Below are positions 26,801 through 39,408 of a stretch of DNA of 64,000 nucleotides, piece after piece. Within the stretch, counting starts at the first letter, position 1. Each line of letters opens with the position of its first letter. The notes below the pieces were generated by a model. It saw only the letters and a list, made by a program, of their open reading frames with translations. It was not told where the DNA came from and did not search any database. A program made the position numbers and the translations under genes. This stretch comes from Panonychus citri (taxonomy: Eukaryota; Arthropoda; Arachnida; Trombidiformes; Tetranychidae): contig NW_026515477.1 of assembly GCF_014898815.1 (NCBI RefSeq), forward strand, positions 1,116,001 through 1,180,000, in the 5' to 3' direction.

Positions 26801-28029
26801 CCTTTATGGGAGATTTTAATAGGAAAGATACCGATCTCGAAATTGTTTACGTTAAAGAACCTAAGTCTCAACAAGCAGTAGAATTAGCGAAAAAATATAA
26901 GTTACCACTTAATTTCTATGATTACGAAAATGTAAAACCCTGTCCTGGTTGTCGTGGATGTGATGAAGATACTCCCAAAGAAAAACCCGCTGATCCAAAG
27001 ACATCACAACCATTTGAATCTTCAGCAGATTCTGGATCAAGTAAATAATTAGTTTATTTATTCATCTCATGATATAATAGTATTGACATGACTCTCTCAC
27101 TCTCCCTTAGATCTCTTTGCTGCAGCCATCGCAACTTACGGAGCCCCTCAAACCAATTGGGAAACCGGTAAATCTAATTGGAGTGCCATCACTACACCTG
27201 CTCCTGTATTCCAGAGAACTAGTAAAGGAGGAGATGAAGAAGAAAACTTTGCCACTGGTGAAGACGGTGAGTTGATCAAGTTTCAAAAATCTCTGTGTAC
27301 AATCAATAATAATAATAATAATAATAATAATAATTGTTTACATGTTTTCCATTAGCTGGAGGCTCTGAAAATGCTGTATTCAAGCTTCCAACCATCCAAA
27401 TGCCAGACATTATTGAAGTGAAGACCGGTGAAGAAGATGAGCAGCCTCAATTCACATCGAGAGCTAAAATTTTCTTATTCAGTGACAAAGATAAAGAGTG
27501 GAAAGAACGAGGTGTTGGTGATTTTAAAATCTTAAAAAATCCAACCAACAGTAAGTTACATTTAAAGAAAATAATTAATCCTCGTGCATATAAGTATAGA
27601 AGTACTTGCTTTTTTTTGCTTATTAATCATTTTCATGTTAAATTTATTTCATTTCTAACATTAGATTCATACAGAATGCTCCTTAGAAGAGATAAAGTAT
27701 TGAAGATTGCCTGTAATCAGCGGATTTCATCCGGTATCAAGTTTGAAACAATGGAAAATTCAGAAAATGCCTTAACTTGGGCTGGTGTTGATTATTCCGA
27801 AGAACCAGAAAAACCTGGTAAATTTTGCATTAAATTCAAGGTAAGATTTTCAACCATCCATATTTTCCGTTATTATTTTCTTTTCCGTTTCCGTTAATTG
27901 CTCAATTGAATTCTAACAATTTTCTCTCACTCTTTCTTCCTTTTTTTTCCTCCTCTTCAGAATAAAGATATCGCAAACGAATTTCATAGCAAGGTTGAAG
28001 ATATCAAGTCAAAATTATCCACAAACTAA
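23818..28029 (+). CDS. Nup358: Nup358/RanBP2-like nucleoporin, compact form, with a one-base frame break
   Basis: Fourteen exons: 23818-23895, 24016-24083, 24227-24384, 24476-24522, 24612-24671, 24755-24872, 25068-25132, 25210-25356, 25443-25511, 25592-27040, 27111-27266, 27356-27550, 27665-27840, 27961-28029. About 951 residues if one base is restored at 26000-26004. Residues 27-135 form a TPR-like helical N-terminus (KLYYLNKEYSKALRYL, LLERENAIQSYMKSLEL). About 204-300 is coiled-coil-like. A RanBP2-type zinc finger follows at about 479-505 (W-x-C-x2-C-x3-N-x6-C-x2-C). Scattered FG motifs (FGNTNKS, FGNTKSE, FFGN) come next, then the RanBP2-type segment LEIVYVKEP-KLPLNFYDYEN with PCPGCRGC. A single C-terminal Ran-binding domain covers about 808-948 (FTSRAKIFLF, WKERGVGDFKIL, RMLLRRDKVLKIACN). 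Nup358 builds the cytoplasmic filaments of the nuclear pore and binds Ran-GTP. Human RanBP2 is over 3,000 residues with four Ran-binding domains, so this is a reduced form. Confidence 0.9.
27305..27334. repeat. (AAT)n microsatellite in a Nup358 intron
   Basis: AAT run occupying much of the short intron between exons 11 and 12 of the Nup358 gene. Confidence 0.9.
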
Positions 28030-28105
28030 GTGATGCAACTTTCCATCAGATTACATCAAGTTTTAATATTTTTCCAATCAATCCACATGATCATTGGGAA
28101 TTTTG

Positions 28106-28111
28106 AATAAA
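28106..28111 (+). terminator. Candidate Nup358 polyadenylation signal
   Basis: AATAAA lies 77 bases after the Nup358 stop codon, a typical position for a short 3' UTR. Confidence 0.55.
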
Positions 28112-29986
28112 CAATTGATCAATGAGAGGATAACAATAGCCACAGGAATCAGTTTTAATTGTCATTGGGCTAAGAAAAAAATCACAAAATGAAAAGCAAA
28201 GTACATTTTGATGATGATATTCATTCATTCATTGAATTAACAAAAAAATCGTTTGCACTATCAAACCATTTAAATGTAAAAGGTAAAACAACATACAACT
28301 TGTGATTATTATCAGTGTATCATGATTATAATCAACTCTCTTTAATAATAAAAAAAAATCAATCATCTCAGGAAAATGAGTTTTTTTTGTTATACACATT
28401 GAATGAATCAAATTTTACTGATAATGATCAGTTATCATCATTCAATTGATTTAAATTTCTATCAATGGTTTGATCTTTCAATTGTAAAAAAAAACTTAAT
28501 ATTCATTGAATTCTCTATGTGTGTAAAAGTCTGATGACGCTGATGAAGTTGGATGATAACTGGATTTTTGAGACTCAATGATTATCTATTGTTTGCATAA
28601 CTAATTAATTAGTAGTTAACATAATCGTTATCATGATGATGATGATGATGATCCTCTTACACAGAGGAATCATGATCATAAGAGATGACAAAATTTACCC
28701 GACGGTCAAGAATTAGAAGTGGTTTCAAGTTTCACTTTGGATTAGTCAACAATGTCGATTATCATGAATTATCACCGGAAACAAAGTCCACTTAAACTCG
28801 AGAAAGTGATGAAATGATGACAAATTGATGATGAGGATGGAGAAGCAAAAAAAAACAATTAATCAATTTCTTTTCTTAGTTGTTATTATATAAAATTACT
28901 GATCTAAGGGTAAATGGTTAAAAATTAAGATGAAGATTAACTTAAATTGGATGGAGAGAGAAAGACATACACAACAATTATCTACTTGTTCAAATTGATG
29001 ATAATTAATTAATCAATTAGATTTAATTGCATACAATCAGTCGGCTTAGATTGTAACTACAAACTGGCAAGTAAATTATGTAATCTTGAAATACTTTAAC
29101 TCTGATTTTCAAGGTCAATTAGAAAAATATTTATATTGATTATTGGTATTGATCCAATTGCTTGGAACAATACAAAACTAAATCAACTAATTGTTTAATA
29201 TTGAAACAATTATTAGTTGATGAGAGCAAAATAATTAATAGAGAAAAAAAAAGGAAACTAAATTAAAGTTTCAATTGGAAAAGTAAAATAAAAAAAATAG
29301 ATTATTAAATCAGGAAATTGTTGACGTGACTTTAGTCAACAAATGATCAGATTTAATGATTAAAAGTTTTGATTAACATTATAATTAGCGTAGTAATCAG
29401 TTAATCGTTAGTTTGATTAAAGGGATAACCCCCTGGAGGATAATCGTAAACCAGTCTGATTAAGATTAAGGTGTTGACCTTCTTAAAAATTATTGATTAT
29501 TAATAATAATCATCATCTCAATAAGATAAGTAATAATAATTACTTCATGATGAGTCAATCAATTAATTAGATTTTGATTATGACCTAGTCTGTTGATTGA
29601 CAATAAGTCTATATAAAACCTTCAGAAATTCAATGAAATTGAATGAGAAAAATAAAGAAACAAAAAAATGAAAAAATTTCCAAATAAAATCAATGAACGT
29701 ATCAATAGTAAAACTAATATAACAATAACAGGATTAAGGGATAATAATTGATGATGAGGATGAGGATAAAAACGATTTCATTGAGATGATGAAATGTTAA
29801 CGTCTTATGACCATAAAGAAAAATGCCAATTAGAACCAGGGTCAAATTAGAGAATCAAATTATCGTTATTAGTTGATTACTCTTGTTTCTCACAAAATTA
29901 GCAATACTTTGAATTCTTTCACATCCTTTCTCATTGCAGAGCATCATCATCATTCATCTTCCTCCTCATCCTCATCCTCATCATCA

Positions 29987-30031
<45 letters not shown>

Positions 30032-30412
30032 CTCTTCCTTCATTAACCATTAATTATCAAATTGATGATGAAATTGATAATAACAACTTTCACCTGTATC
30101 ATGAACTAGTTAAATTATATAATTCCAATGATAATATTATTAGTAAACAACCAACGAAAATAAAAACTAACAATTAAAATGAAACAAAATTTCACTATTT
30201 CAGTGTGAATATTATTCAATTGTTTTACTAGAAAAGTTATCGTTCTCATGATAGTCGGTGATTCAAATGATTTACCATGAAATCAAATGAAATACAATTG
30301 AAAAGTACAGATAATTATAATAATAATAGTAATCATTACGTGGTTATCATTAAGGCGGAACCTAATTAACAATTTAACGGAGTCTCCCAAACTTGTTTAT
30401 ATTGGAAAATAA
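28112..30412. other. Intergenic region between Nup358 and the secreted six-Cys gene
   Basis: AT-rich with a long TC tract at 29989-30029 and ATC-type trinucleotide patches near 28640. No supported exon is seen on either strand; the minus-strand frame at 28229-28411 lacks any coding signature. Confidence 0.65.
29989..30029. repeat. (TC)n microsatellite
   Basis: About 41 bases of TC, preceded by an ATC/CTC-rich stretch, roughly 400 bases upstream of the TATA box of the next gene. Confidence 0.95.
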
Positions 30413-30448
30413 TATATAAGAAAAAAAAAACTTTATCAAGTTTCATTC
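30413..30448 (+). promoter_or_regulatory. Core promoter of the secreted six-Cys gene
   Basis: TATATAAG at 30413-30420 is followed by TCATTC at 30443-30448, which matches the arthropod initiator TCAKTY. The spacing from the TATA start to the initiator A is about 32 bases, as expected. From there to the start codon at 30745 I see no ATG, which fits a genuine leader of about 300 bases. Confidence 0.6.
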
Positions 30449-30744
30449 AATCTAAATTCATCTATTGAAACAACAACAGTTACAATTAAATCATAGAATC
30501 ACAATTAATCAATTCAACAATTTTGTTAACAGTAAAGTTTTTTTTTCCGTTTGTGACAAATCAAAAATCGAGAATCGATCAACAATTTTGATTATTTTTT
30601 CTTTAATTTCTATTCCTACATCGATAATAGTTTTCACTCTTGTTGAGGATTTAATTGTTATTCAATCCAATTGAATAAAAACAAAAACTCTTGGTGTTGT
30701 TATCCGATAATCTGAACTGAACAATCGTAATTTATAATCAAGAT

Positions 30745-31685
30745 ATGGAACTAAATTTAAAGTTTTACTCATTGTGCTCTATTCTCTGTGTTATCCTAAT
30801 CATTTCATCATCTTCATCACAATTAATTGAATCAACTACATCGGTGAGTTAAATTATCATTTCAATTGAATGAATAAATTAACTGTGTTCATACTAATTA
30901 ATTTACTATTTGGTATCAAAATCTAAAAACCTCATTAGGCCTCAAGTGAAGTAACTATTTGTACCTATTCACAAGCCTGTGGTTGGATCGTTTATGAACA
31001 AGATAAACCCAAAATGATGCTCAAAAACTTGTAAGTATTTAATGTTAATCCAATTGATTTAAATCCAATAACAAGAAGAAGAGAAAAGATTTCTCTTAAT
31101 CTCTCAACAAAAGAAGCTAAAAATTTTCCCTTTCACCTAAAGAATCAAGTTTACAGTTAAGTTATAAGGCTGATGATAGTTAATTAGTTATTTAGTCAGT
31201 CATTGATCTAAATGATTAGATTAGATAATAATCACTCCTGGAGAGTTAATAATCACAATCGACACAGAAAAGAAAATAATATCACGAGACTTTATCACAT
31301 TAGCACCAATTCCAATGGAAAAGTGAATCGTTAATCTTAAGCAGGGAAACTTTTTCCGTAAAGATAAATGAATCAAGATTTTCCAAAGGAATTTGATTCT
31401 CTCTTATTATTTTTCCCTTCTTTTCCTGTAACTAGAATTGCACCTAATGAACTAATTGGAACTTTTTCTCTCTCCGTCTCTCTTTCTCTCTTTCTCAGTT
31501 GTACATGTAGAAATGGTGACCATTGTGTAAAGACTTACCATGAGTCCAGTAATCGAGCCGATGTCTACAATTGCCGTTCATCGGAAGAAAGTACGGGAAA
31601 AGAACGCTGGCCAACATCGAAATTCCCGTCGACAAGTCCGGGAAGTCTTAAATTCAGAGATGCAGGTCGATTACCGATTCGATAA
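30745..31685 (+). CDS. Small secreted six-cysteine protein of unknown family
   Basis: Three exons: 30745-30843, 30939-31030 and 31499-31685, joined with GT/AG borders (phases 0 and 2), giving 125 residues. Residues 1 to about 25 are a signal peptide with the core SILCVILIISSSSS. The mature chain has six cysteines before the tail, spaced C-x5-C-x17-C-x-C-x5-C-x15-C, including SQACGWIVYE and CTCRNGDHCV. This suggests a compact three-disulphide domain. The last 35 or so residues are a basic, Ser/Pro-rich tail (STGKERWPTS, SPGSLKFRDAGR). There is no Lys-Arg-Gly amidation site, so a classical amidated neuropeptide is unlikely. I do not recognise the family. It could be a signalling ligand, a salivary or haemolymph protein, or another secreted small protein. 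The TATA promoter suggests regulated or tissue-restricted expression (inference). Confidence 0.75.
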
Positions 31686-33133
31686 AAATATCAACCTGAC
31701 CATAAATAATCACCATTCATTGATCATCAATCTCTCAATTAATCCTAATACCGATCATCATTTTATTATAAATACATTATAATATATATATACTATTAAT
31801 ATTATTCTGGTCAATTGATTTAATCGATTGACAATTAACTTAATCCTTAATTATTCCAAACGTAAATACCAAAAAAAAACAACCACAATAAGAAACAGAG
31901 AAACTTATATATATATAAATTCAGCCAAAGAATTTATCATGTTAATCATGAGAGTATCAAATTTGTATTATCGTAACTAATCAACTGATTAACATGAATC
32001 ATTCTTGACTATTGAAACATGAAAGAAACAATTGAATTAATCTTCCCCGCCCTATGAATGATAGTATTTATTATTATCAGCCAATCATAATCATCTCAAT
32101 TCTTGATTATTATCATTATAATTACTATTAATGAACCAGTGAAACTTTAATTCATTGAAAAGAAGAAGAAAAAATTGAAACGAATAAAATTTCAAACTAT
32201 TATCAAGCAACTTTATCGTTCTGAGTACCGTTATTTTTACTCTCTCTCTCTCCTCATCACTCTCATCATCATGAAAGTCAAATGCTTCAGACTTGAAGAT
32301 TCAAGGTTAATCCTGTTAATCCTTAACTGTTAATCTTTTTTCCAATACTTTATGAAGAAAATCAAATCAATAATAATAGTAAACAGGTAAATTCAAGATT
32401 CTAACAATGAAAATGATGCTTTTCTCATCCAATGTTACCACTTTCAGCATTGTTAATGATCATCTTCATCAATTTATGATGAGGTTGATGATCTGAATAA
32501 TGAGCATGATATGAAAATCAAATGATGATTATCAAATTGTGCTCATATCCTTTATCATGATTAACAATCAAATAATTAGAATTTCCCTTTTCCCAATCTT
32601 TTTATAAGCACCAACGTTGTTATTATTATCATTTCTTTCAATGGATTATTCAGATAATCGTTGTAATTTGAGAAACTTGACTAACCTTGATTATCATGAT
32701 GAAGATTATATTTAAAAACAATATTATACAATGTAACTAAATTGTAAATTGCATTTCATCATCATAATTATAATAATACAACGTACTGAGGTCCAATAAG
32801 TTCAAATGAACATTGAAAAAAAAGATTAGTTCATAATGAAAGGAATCAATTTCTATCCCTAGTTGTATTATTATATTAGCATTGGTGAGAATTAAGAAAA
32901 ATATTAATTTAAAATGGTGAACTAGAGATGAGAGTCAAGTTGATGGTTATACTTTGATTTTATATTGTAACAATTAATTGTATTAAAACGAGAATGATTC
33001 ACTCATATCGAGCATGGTGCCTATCTGGATGTACTAGTATTTAAAGTGATGCTCAAGTGAGAGAGTAAGAGAGTGAGAGAGTAATGATTTGAAGATGAAA
33101 TTAATGATAAATTGATATAAATGGTGAGAATCG

Positions 33134-33150
33134 TATCGATAGTATCGATA
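33134..33150. promoter_or_regulatory. Tandem DRE-like motifs (TATCGATA twice)
   Basis: Two perfect copies of the palindrome TATCGATA at 33134-33141 and 33143-33150, separated by one base. TATCGATA is the DREF/BEAF-32-type element of Drosophila housekeeping promoters. No annotated promoter is expected here, since the flanking genes converge. Confidence 0.5.
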
Positions 33151-33642
33151 TTCATAATTTTAATTGTATTATAATTAATGAAATAATGATCATTGAATAC
33201 TAATAGATGAGAATCATTTTTGATGAAAAAAAGAAGATGAAACAGAAATATGAAGAGAGAGAGAGAGAGAGATTCAAATGGAGGCTGAATTTCATCACAT
33301 GAATTATTAATTATTTCACTTTTTGCTTTTTCTTTGGTTGGTTGCGCCATTTGTTATCCAATTGGTACTGAGCACTGAGTTCTGTTTAGTCGTCGTCGTC
33401 TTATTTATCATTATTATCATGATGAAGACCAAATATCAAGCAGATAAAAAGAAGAGGAAAATTAAGAAGGAGAGAAAAATGAAAATCATCAGAATTGGAA
33501 GCTCGAATTTATTTTTTCTGCTCAATTCGAACTTGAAACTTTTGCAATTCAATTTGGTTGTTGAGGCTTTTGAGTTGTATTGTTATCGTGATATTATCAT
33601 TATTGTAATAATTTATTAATACAAGGGTGTGGTTTCTTGTTT

Positions 33643-33645
<3 letters not shown>

Positions 33646-33704
<59 letters not shown>
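33646..33704. repeat. (GA)n microsatellite, the longest in the window
   Basis: About 59 uninterrupted bases of GA. Confidence 0.95.
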
Positions 33705-33708
<4 letters not shown>

Positions 33709-33985
33709 ATTTGAATAGAACACAAACAAAAATAATATCAGAATAATTTCGTATAAATGTTCATCGTTGGTATCATATCGTAATTAGTATCATCTGATCA
33801 ATCCAAATGATGAACTTTAACATGAAGGTAATAATAATGTTCATGTTGAAAAGTTCATTTAGAGTTTATTTCTTCACCAGAAGTAAAAGACAATTAGAAC
33901 ACCTTAAATTTAGTTTACAATTAGCTAATTAAAGTAGTAATTAGTTACGAATTAGTGTCTAACAATATCTTTGTTTTGTTTTCAG

Positions 33986-34117
33986 CTCATCATCAGTTTT
34001 GGCTTTGAAGAGGCTAAGGTGTATATCTACATAAGGTACAAGGCAGAGAATAAAGAGAAAAAGATTATCATGACAAATGAGATGATGAGGATGAAAAAGT
34101 TCATAGTGAATGAGTAA
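33986..34117 (+). other. Exon-like open frame of uncertain status
   Basis: A good acceptor (TTTGTTTTCAG) precedes a 43-codon open frame beginning LIISFGFEEAKVYIYIRYKA and ending in TAA at about 34117; a GTGTAT donor is also present after the AAG codon near 34018. No matching upstream exon was found and the protein is not recognised. It may be a chance frame or part of an unidentified transcript. Confidence 0.15.
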
Positions 34118-34488
34118 AGAGAGAGAGAGAGAGAGAGAAAGTTAATGAAGAAGATAAAATGATGATAGATGAAAATATTGATGAAGATGCAAGAAGCTAA
34201 TTGTTGCTCCTTGAGATTCTCAATGTTGATCAATCAGTTAATTATGGTTGATTCTTTTCTCGATGATTAATCCTAAATAATCAGGATTCCAACTGAATCA
34301 ATGAATGATAATAAAAAAAAAGCAAATTGCACTCATATGCTTAATTGCAGTCAAGGTAATTAAAGGATAAAGGAGTTTGGTTGGATAAAGATGATAACAA
34401 TTAGTGGGCAGGATAATGTTGAACCATTTCAATTGCAATGTCTTATTTTGATTTCCAGCTCTTTAAAATTAACTTTTTTTTTTGATCC

Positions 34489-34515
34489 AATTCAATTCAA
34501 TTCAATTCAATTCAA
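34489..34515. repeat. (ATTCA)n pentanucleotide repeat
   Basis: Five or so tandem ATTCA units just downstream of the BRSK stop codon (minus strand). Confidence 0.85.
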
Positions 34516-34600
34516 CTTGAAGTCTTAATTGTTGAGATTTAATTTAAATCCTTCATTGACTTGATGATATTTCAAACAAACGAAAAAGTAAAACGAAACA

Positions 34601-37600
34601 TTAAACATTATCAGCCATTAGTTTATGATCTAAGCTCATTCGTCGGCCATTGGTCACTAGTCTCTCTCGAGTTGAATTGTTGTTACTTGTCAGGTCTCGA
34701 TTGGATAAACCAATTGATAGATTGGCCTCAACGGGTCGGACAATACTGACCATGTGGGTTGAAGATGATGCCGGTGCTGGAGGTGGAGGTGGATTAGGAC
34801 TGTTACCATTATTGATATTTGTCGTCGACGAGTTTGAACTATTTAGACCATTTAAACTCATATGATTGACATTGGATAGATTGGAGTTGATTGATGTTAC
34901 ATTGTTGATTAAATTGTTACTATTAGGATTTGCATTGTTGGATAAATTTGTTGATGTTGTTAAACTATGATTACCAATTAAATGATTAACATTGTTTGTA
35001 TGGTTATTATTAGTATTATTATTATGGTTTGTATTGTTGTTATTAACACTGATCATGGTGTTATTTGTTGTATTAATGGTGTTGTTGTTACTGCTAACAA
35101 GACTTATGCTTATGTTATTGGTGTTTGGATTGGCACAGACAATTAACTTTGTATTATCCCGATCAAAAATATCGGTACCAGTGTCTTGATCTGATTTACA
35201 TCGGGACAGGGCGCTTTTATTGGATAAACTTGTTGTGCTTGTTAACATTGGAGCTGCAAGACTAACGGTATCTTCAGCGCCAACATGAAGTCGAGTTGCA
35301 GTTGGTGAAAGGCTTCCAGAACCACATGATCCACATGAACTATCACTTAGATCACGAGTTGGCCGACGACCCATTCGAGGAGATAACTGATTAGTTCCTC
35401 GGCGGCCCAATAGATGAACTTGTAAATGGTCACAAATCCTTTTAAAACGACGAATCGGACCTGTTATTGTTTATCAATTTAATTGAAAATTTTCATTAAT
35501 TCATCATTCATCAACTTATAATTTGTATAAATATACCTGATATCAAGGTGAATGTTATAGCATAAATTTTTGGTCCATTGTCGATAGAATCTGAATGATC
35601 TTTACCATTACTTGTTACTTTATCACTTACTCCCGAATGACCATTACCTGTTGGCCCTGCAGGAGTTATACTAACATGGAAACGGACATTTCTTTGAAAC
35701 ATTGCAGTATTTCCTGGTCTCTTATATTCAACCCTAAATGACATTGGAGATAGAACTGAATGACTTAAATCAGTTACCTATTAATGAGAAAGAGAGAGAG
35801 AGAGAGACAAGAAGGAAAAAGATTCGATTAAAAATTCTGATCGTATTCAATACTATCTCCACATGGTATCATTCATATATTATGCAATCTCATGAATATT
35901 TGATATTCTGAAATGAGACATGATACATTGAATGATCATTCTGGATTTTTATCTAATTCATACAGAAAGAAAACCATGGATAAGGTCAGCTTTAACAGCA
36001 CTTAAAGGCTTATCCTTGACCAATAGAACATGAGTCTCGTCTCGTTCAGTTCCCATTAAGTTACCAAACCAGGAACGCTTGGTAAGTTCTGGTGATCCCT
36101 CTGGTGTAAAACTGGTCTCCTCATATGGAGATGGAACTAATTATAGTATATATAAAAAAGAAACGAACAAGAAGAAATTAGAAGATGAGTAAGGAAGAGT
36201 AGAATTGAAACAGGAGAAGATGAATAAACAGATAAGAGAGAGAGAGAGAGAAAGTAAAATCTTTGATTAGATTGATTGAGAGAAAAAGTGAGAACAGAGG
36301 AGAGAATCGATTTTTTTTTCTTCTCATCGAAAAGGGAAAATAAAAGTACGAAAGATAAGTGATTCTACTGTTATTAGGAATTGATTCAAGGCTGAGAAGA
36401 GATGAGAGTTAATGAGGTGGAACCAGCTGACCAGTTGGTTCATCAGTTGAACGGTCAATATATCGTGAATCTTGAGGGAAAATAATTGAGATGAGGAGAG
36501 AGAGAGAGAAAGGAAAAATATCCTGAGTATATTCATTGGGAGGTGAAAACTGGACCTGGGAGGTATAATTATTATCGAGAAGATTATCAGGTTATGCTTT
36601 TGTCTACAGGCTATTCTTTTAGGATAATCCTTTCGATTCTCTATCTCTCTCTAAGTAGGATTATATTATTCATATGATTCGAATCAATTTTAATATTAAT
36701 ATATCAAAGGTCTGATTAAATTACTTTGCATTTTCCTCCGATGAAACCTTGGACTTCCAAGGAAACTGTTCTTAAGTGTATTGAGACGAGATTTCCAATA
36801 AGGTTGAGATCCAAGCCCAGGTGAACCAGGAGGAGTATTAATTGGACTAGACTCCGATGAGGAAGTTGAAGTTCGTGTGGAAATTGGTTTAGGTATGTTA
36901 AGAGGCGACAGCAATGGATTATTGAGCAGACTTGAACTGTTTCCGGTTGAAGAGCCACTTCCTCGACGATTACGACGATTATGACTTGGAGTGCAATTAA
37001 TATATACTTTTGAGGCAGAACAAGTACTTATACTGGTGAAGAAAAGAAAGAAGAGAGAAAATCTTTTTTATTACAAATTGCGAAACTTGAAATGATATAA
37101 ATAAATTTCAACACACAGAATTGAAATGAATTCTCATTTAGAACCATGTAAACATGATGATATAATCATGACAGTCTAAGATCAACATCAAACTCAGCTC
37201 GCCTTCAATAGAAATGCCCTTGAATTTTATCATCAAGTCATAATAATCATCACTCTGTCTCTTTGTTAATATTTCTGGGAGTGAAATAAATACTAAAGAT
37301 AACCTTGTTTTCATTTTTTACTCCATGATGATTATCATCATCATCATCATGATAACATTGAATGAATAACTCATAACCATTTTCTTTTCCTATTTCTCAT
37401 TATTTTCTAGGTTAAACATGGATTCCTTTTTTTCCATAGAAAAAAAACCTTAAATATATTCAGAATCATTCAGTTGTCATGGTGACTTATACAGTATAAT
37501 AGGGAACCGGTTTATTAAAAAAAAATATGATTCCAGTAATTCAGATCTTTATGATCACCATGAATTGAGATTAGCATTATCATGGAGTAGATTGAATAAT

Positions 37601-39363
37601 CTGGATACTCACTTGAATGGATAACGACGAGGAGTTATCGGTGATCCATCACTTAACATATCAAATGAATATTTTGGACCAGATCGACTATTAGCTTGGC
37701 AGCTATCAATACGTTTCCGTGGTGGATCTATTATCATGATAATTCATGTTAAAAGATTATTAGAAATCGGTAATATTGATTATATTGATAAAAAAAAATT
37801 TTTTCTCGATACAATATGTTGAGATATTTCAACAGAATAGTGGTAATATTGGAAAGGGAAGAAAAAATCAAGCAAATTTATCACAATGATTATGATAATA
37901 TTACATGAGCTCAGGATTACAGGTATATCTTATTGGTAAGATAATGATAATATATAAGTTGTAAGAAAAAAGCTATAATAATATTATTAGTTTGGTGGGA
38001 GTGAAAATGTCATGAAGGAAAAGGAAACTTGTGGGTAAAGGGAATCGTTAAAGTGAATGTGATTGTGTCAAGAATAATTGATGGATCATATTAACTGTTA
38101 GAATTTTTATTCTCTCTCATTCTTATTCTCTCTCTCTCTCTCTCTCTCTTCATGATCATCTTGTTTCCATGTATCAGAACTTTTCTCTCTCTCTCTCTTC
38201 ATTTCCTATTTATCCTTCAACCTGTTTGTTAACATTTCCAAAGTTGAGTTACTCTGAATCTTTTGTTTCCATCTCAGTTGTTCAATCATGATGATGATGA
38301 TGAACAATTTAGTTATTATTTTAACAAAAGCTTTGATATTATTTCATTTATATCATGTTACATATCATCATTTTTATATATGATTCTGATTTATTCAATG
38401 TAATAATTTTTTTCTGTTCCAAGATGATTCAGTTAATTATCATCACTGTGATATTAACACTTGAATTTGATAAGTATCTTTCATCCTCATCTCCAAAATC
38501 AACTTAATCATTAGATATTCATCTAAATTTTCATTTAGTTTTACTCTAATTTCACCAACAAATCAATTATATTAATCAAACAATACTCTCAACTCTTATA
38601 TAATATTATTATTATCCACAAAGAAATGAGTAAATTTATTCATCATTCAATCTTATAGTTCAATCAACTAATCACTTATACTACAATTTAATAGTACACA
38701 AAGAGCAATAGTTCATTAATAGATTAACTTATATATATATCGAGGATAATGATGCTAATCAACAGAATCATTATTATCATCATCATGAGTATTTGGTGTA
38801 ACCTGAAAGTTACAAATGCAAATACAAATAATAGTAAAATGAATGAATGAAATAAAGGAAAAGGAAATAACATTTCAATTGTTACCTGATTTAACTGATT
38901 CTGATCGATTCCTAATGATAACTTCAGTTTCATCTTCAAAGGCAGGTCGTCTTCTCTTCCGATCCAATAGAAGAAAATAAATCACTTTTTCCATGTTATG
39001 GCTTAATAAGTTAATAAGAGTAAGTTAAGAATAAGAATAACAATTAGAAAGTGAATAATTAGAATCAAGATGAAAAGAGAAACAATTAATTAACTTACTT
39101 TGTACTAAGAAGCTCTCGAAGTAGTTTATCTTTCTCCTTAAAACATCCTAATGAAGTCATATTGGATAATACATCAGGATCGAGATCATCAACCGAGGGG
39201 ATTATATGAGTCTTAACACCGGAGAGATAAAATTGAATAAATTAATAACTTGATAATGTATATAGTAAACAATTAGAAACATTTCCATTAGGGAATATGA
39301 GATTATCAATATGAAGATATGATTAGGAATCAAGTGACAAATGATCATTGACAATAAGTAAAC

Positions 39364-39408
<45 letters not shown>

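Larger units (their letters stand above)
31686..34600. other. Region between the convergent six-Cys and BRSK genes
   Basis: It should hold the 3' UTRs of both neighbours. An AATAAA at 32183-32188 could serve the plus-strand gene, and minus-strand AATAAA near 33867-33872 could serve BRSK. It also contains a tandem pair of TATCGATA motifs (33134-33150), a long GA tract (33646-33704), an exon-like plus-strand piece at 33986 and an ATTCA run at 34489-34515. No complete gene is demonstrable. Confidence 0.55.

Noticed and set aside
30465..30674. 69-codon frame in the leader of the six-Cys gene
   Set aside because: It begins with TTG, not ATG; the leader appears free of ATG codons.
33021..33350. 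Minus-strand 109-codon frame beginning MAQPTKEK
   Set aside because: The first 26 codons look coding-like, but the rest is translated TC repeat and AT-rich sequence with no donor; kept only as part of the promoter-cluster finding.
34650..35189. Plus-strand frames opposite the last BRSK exon
   Set aside because: Hydrophobic Leu/Val frames are the antisense of the Asn-rich BRSK tail.
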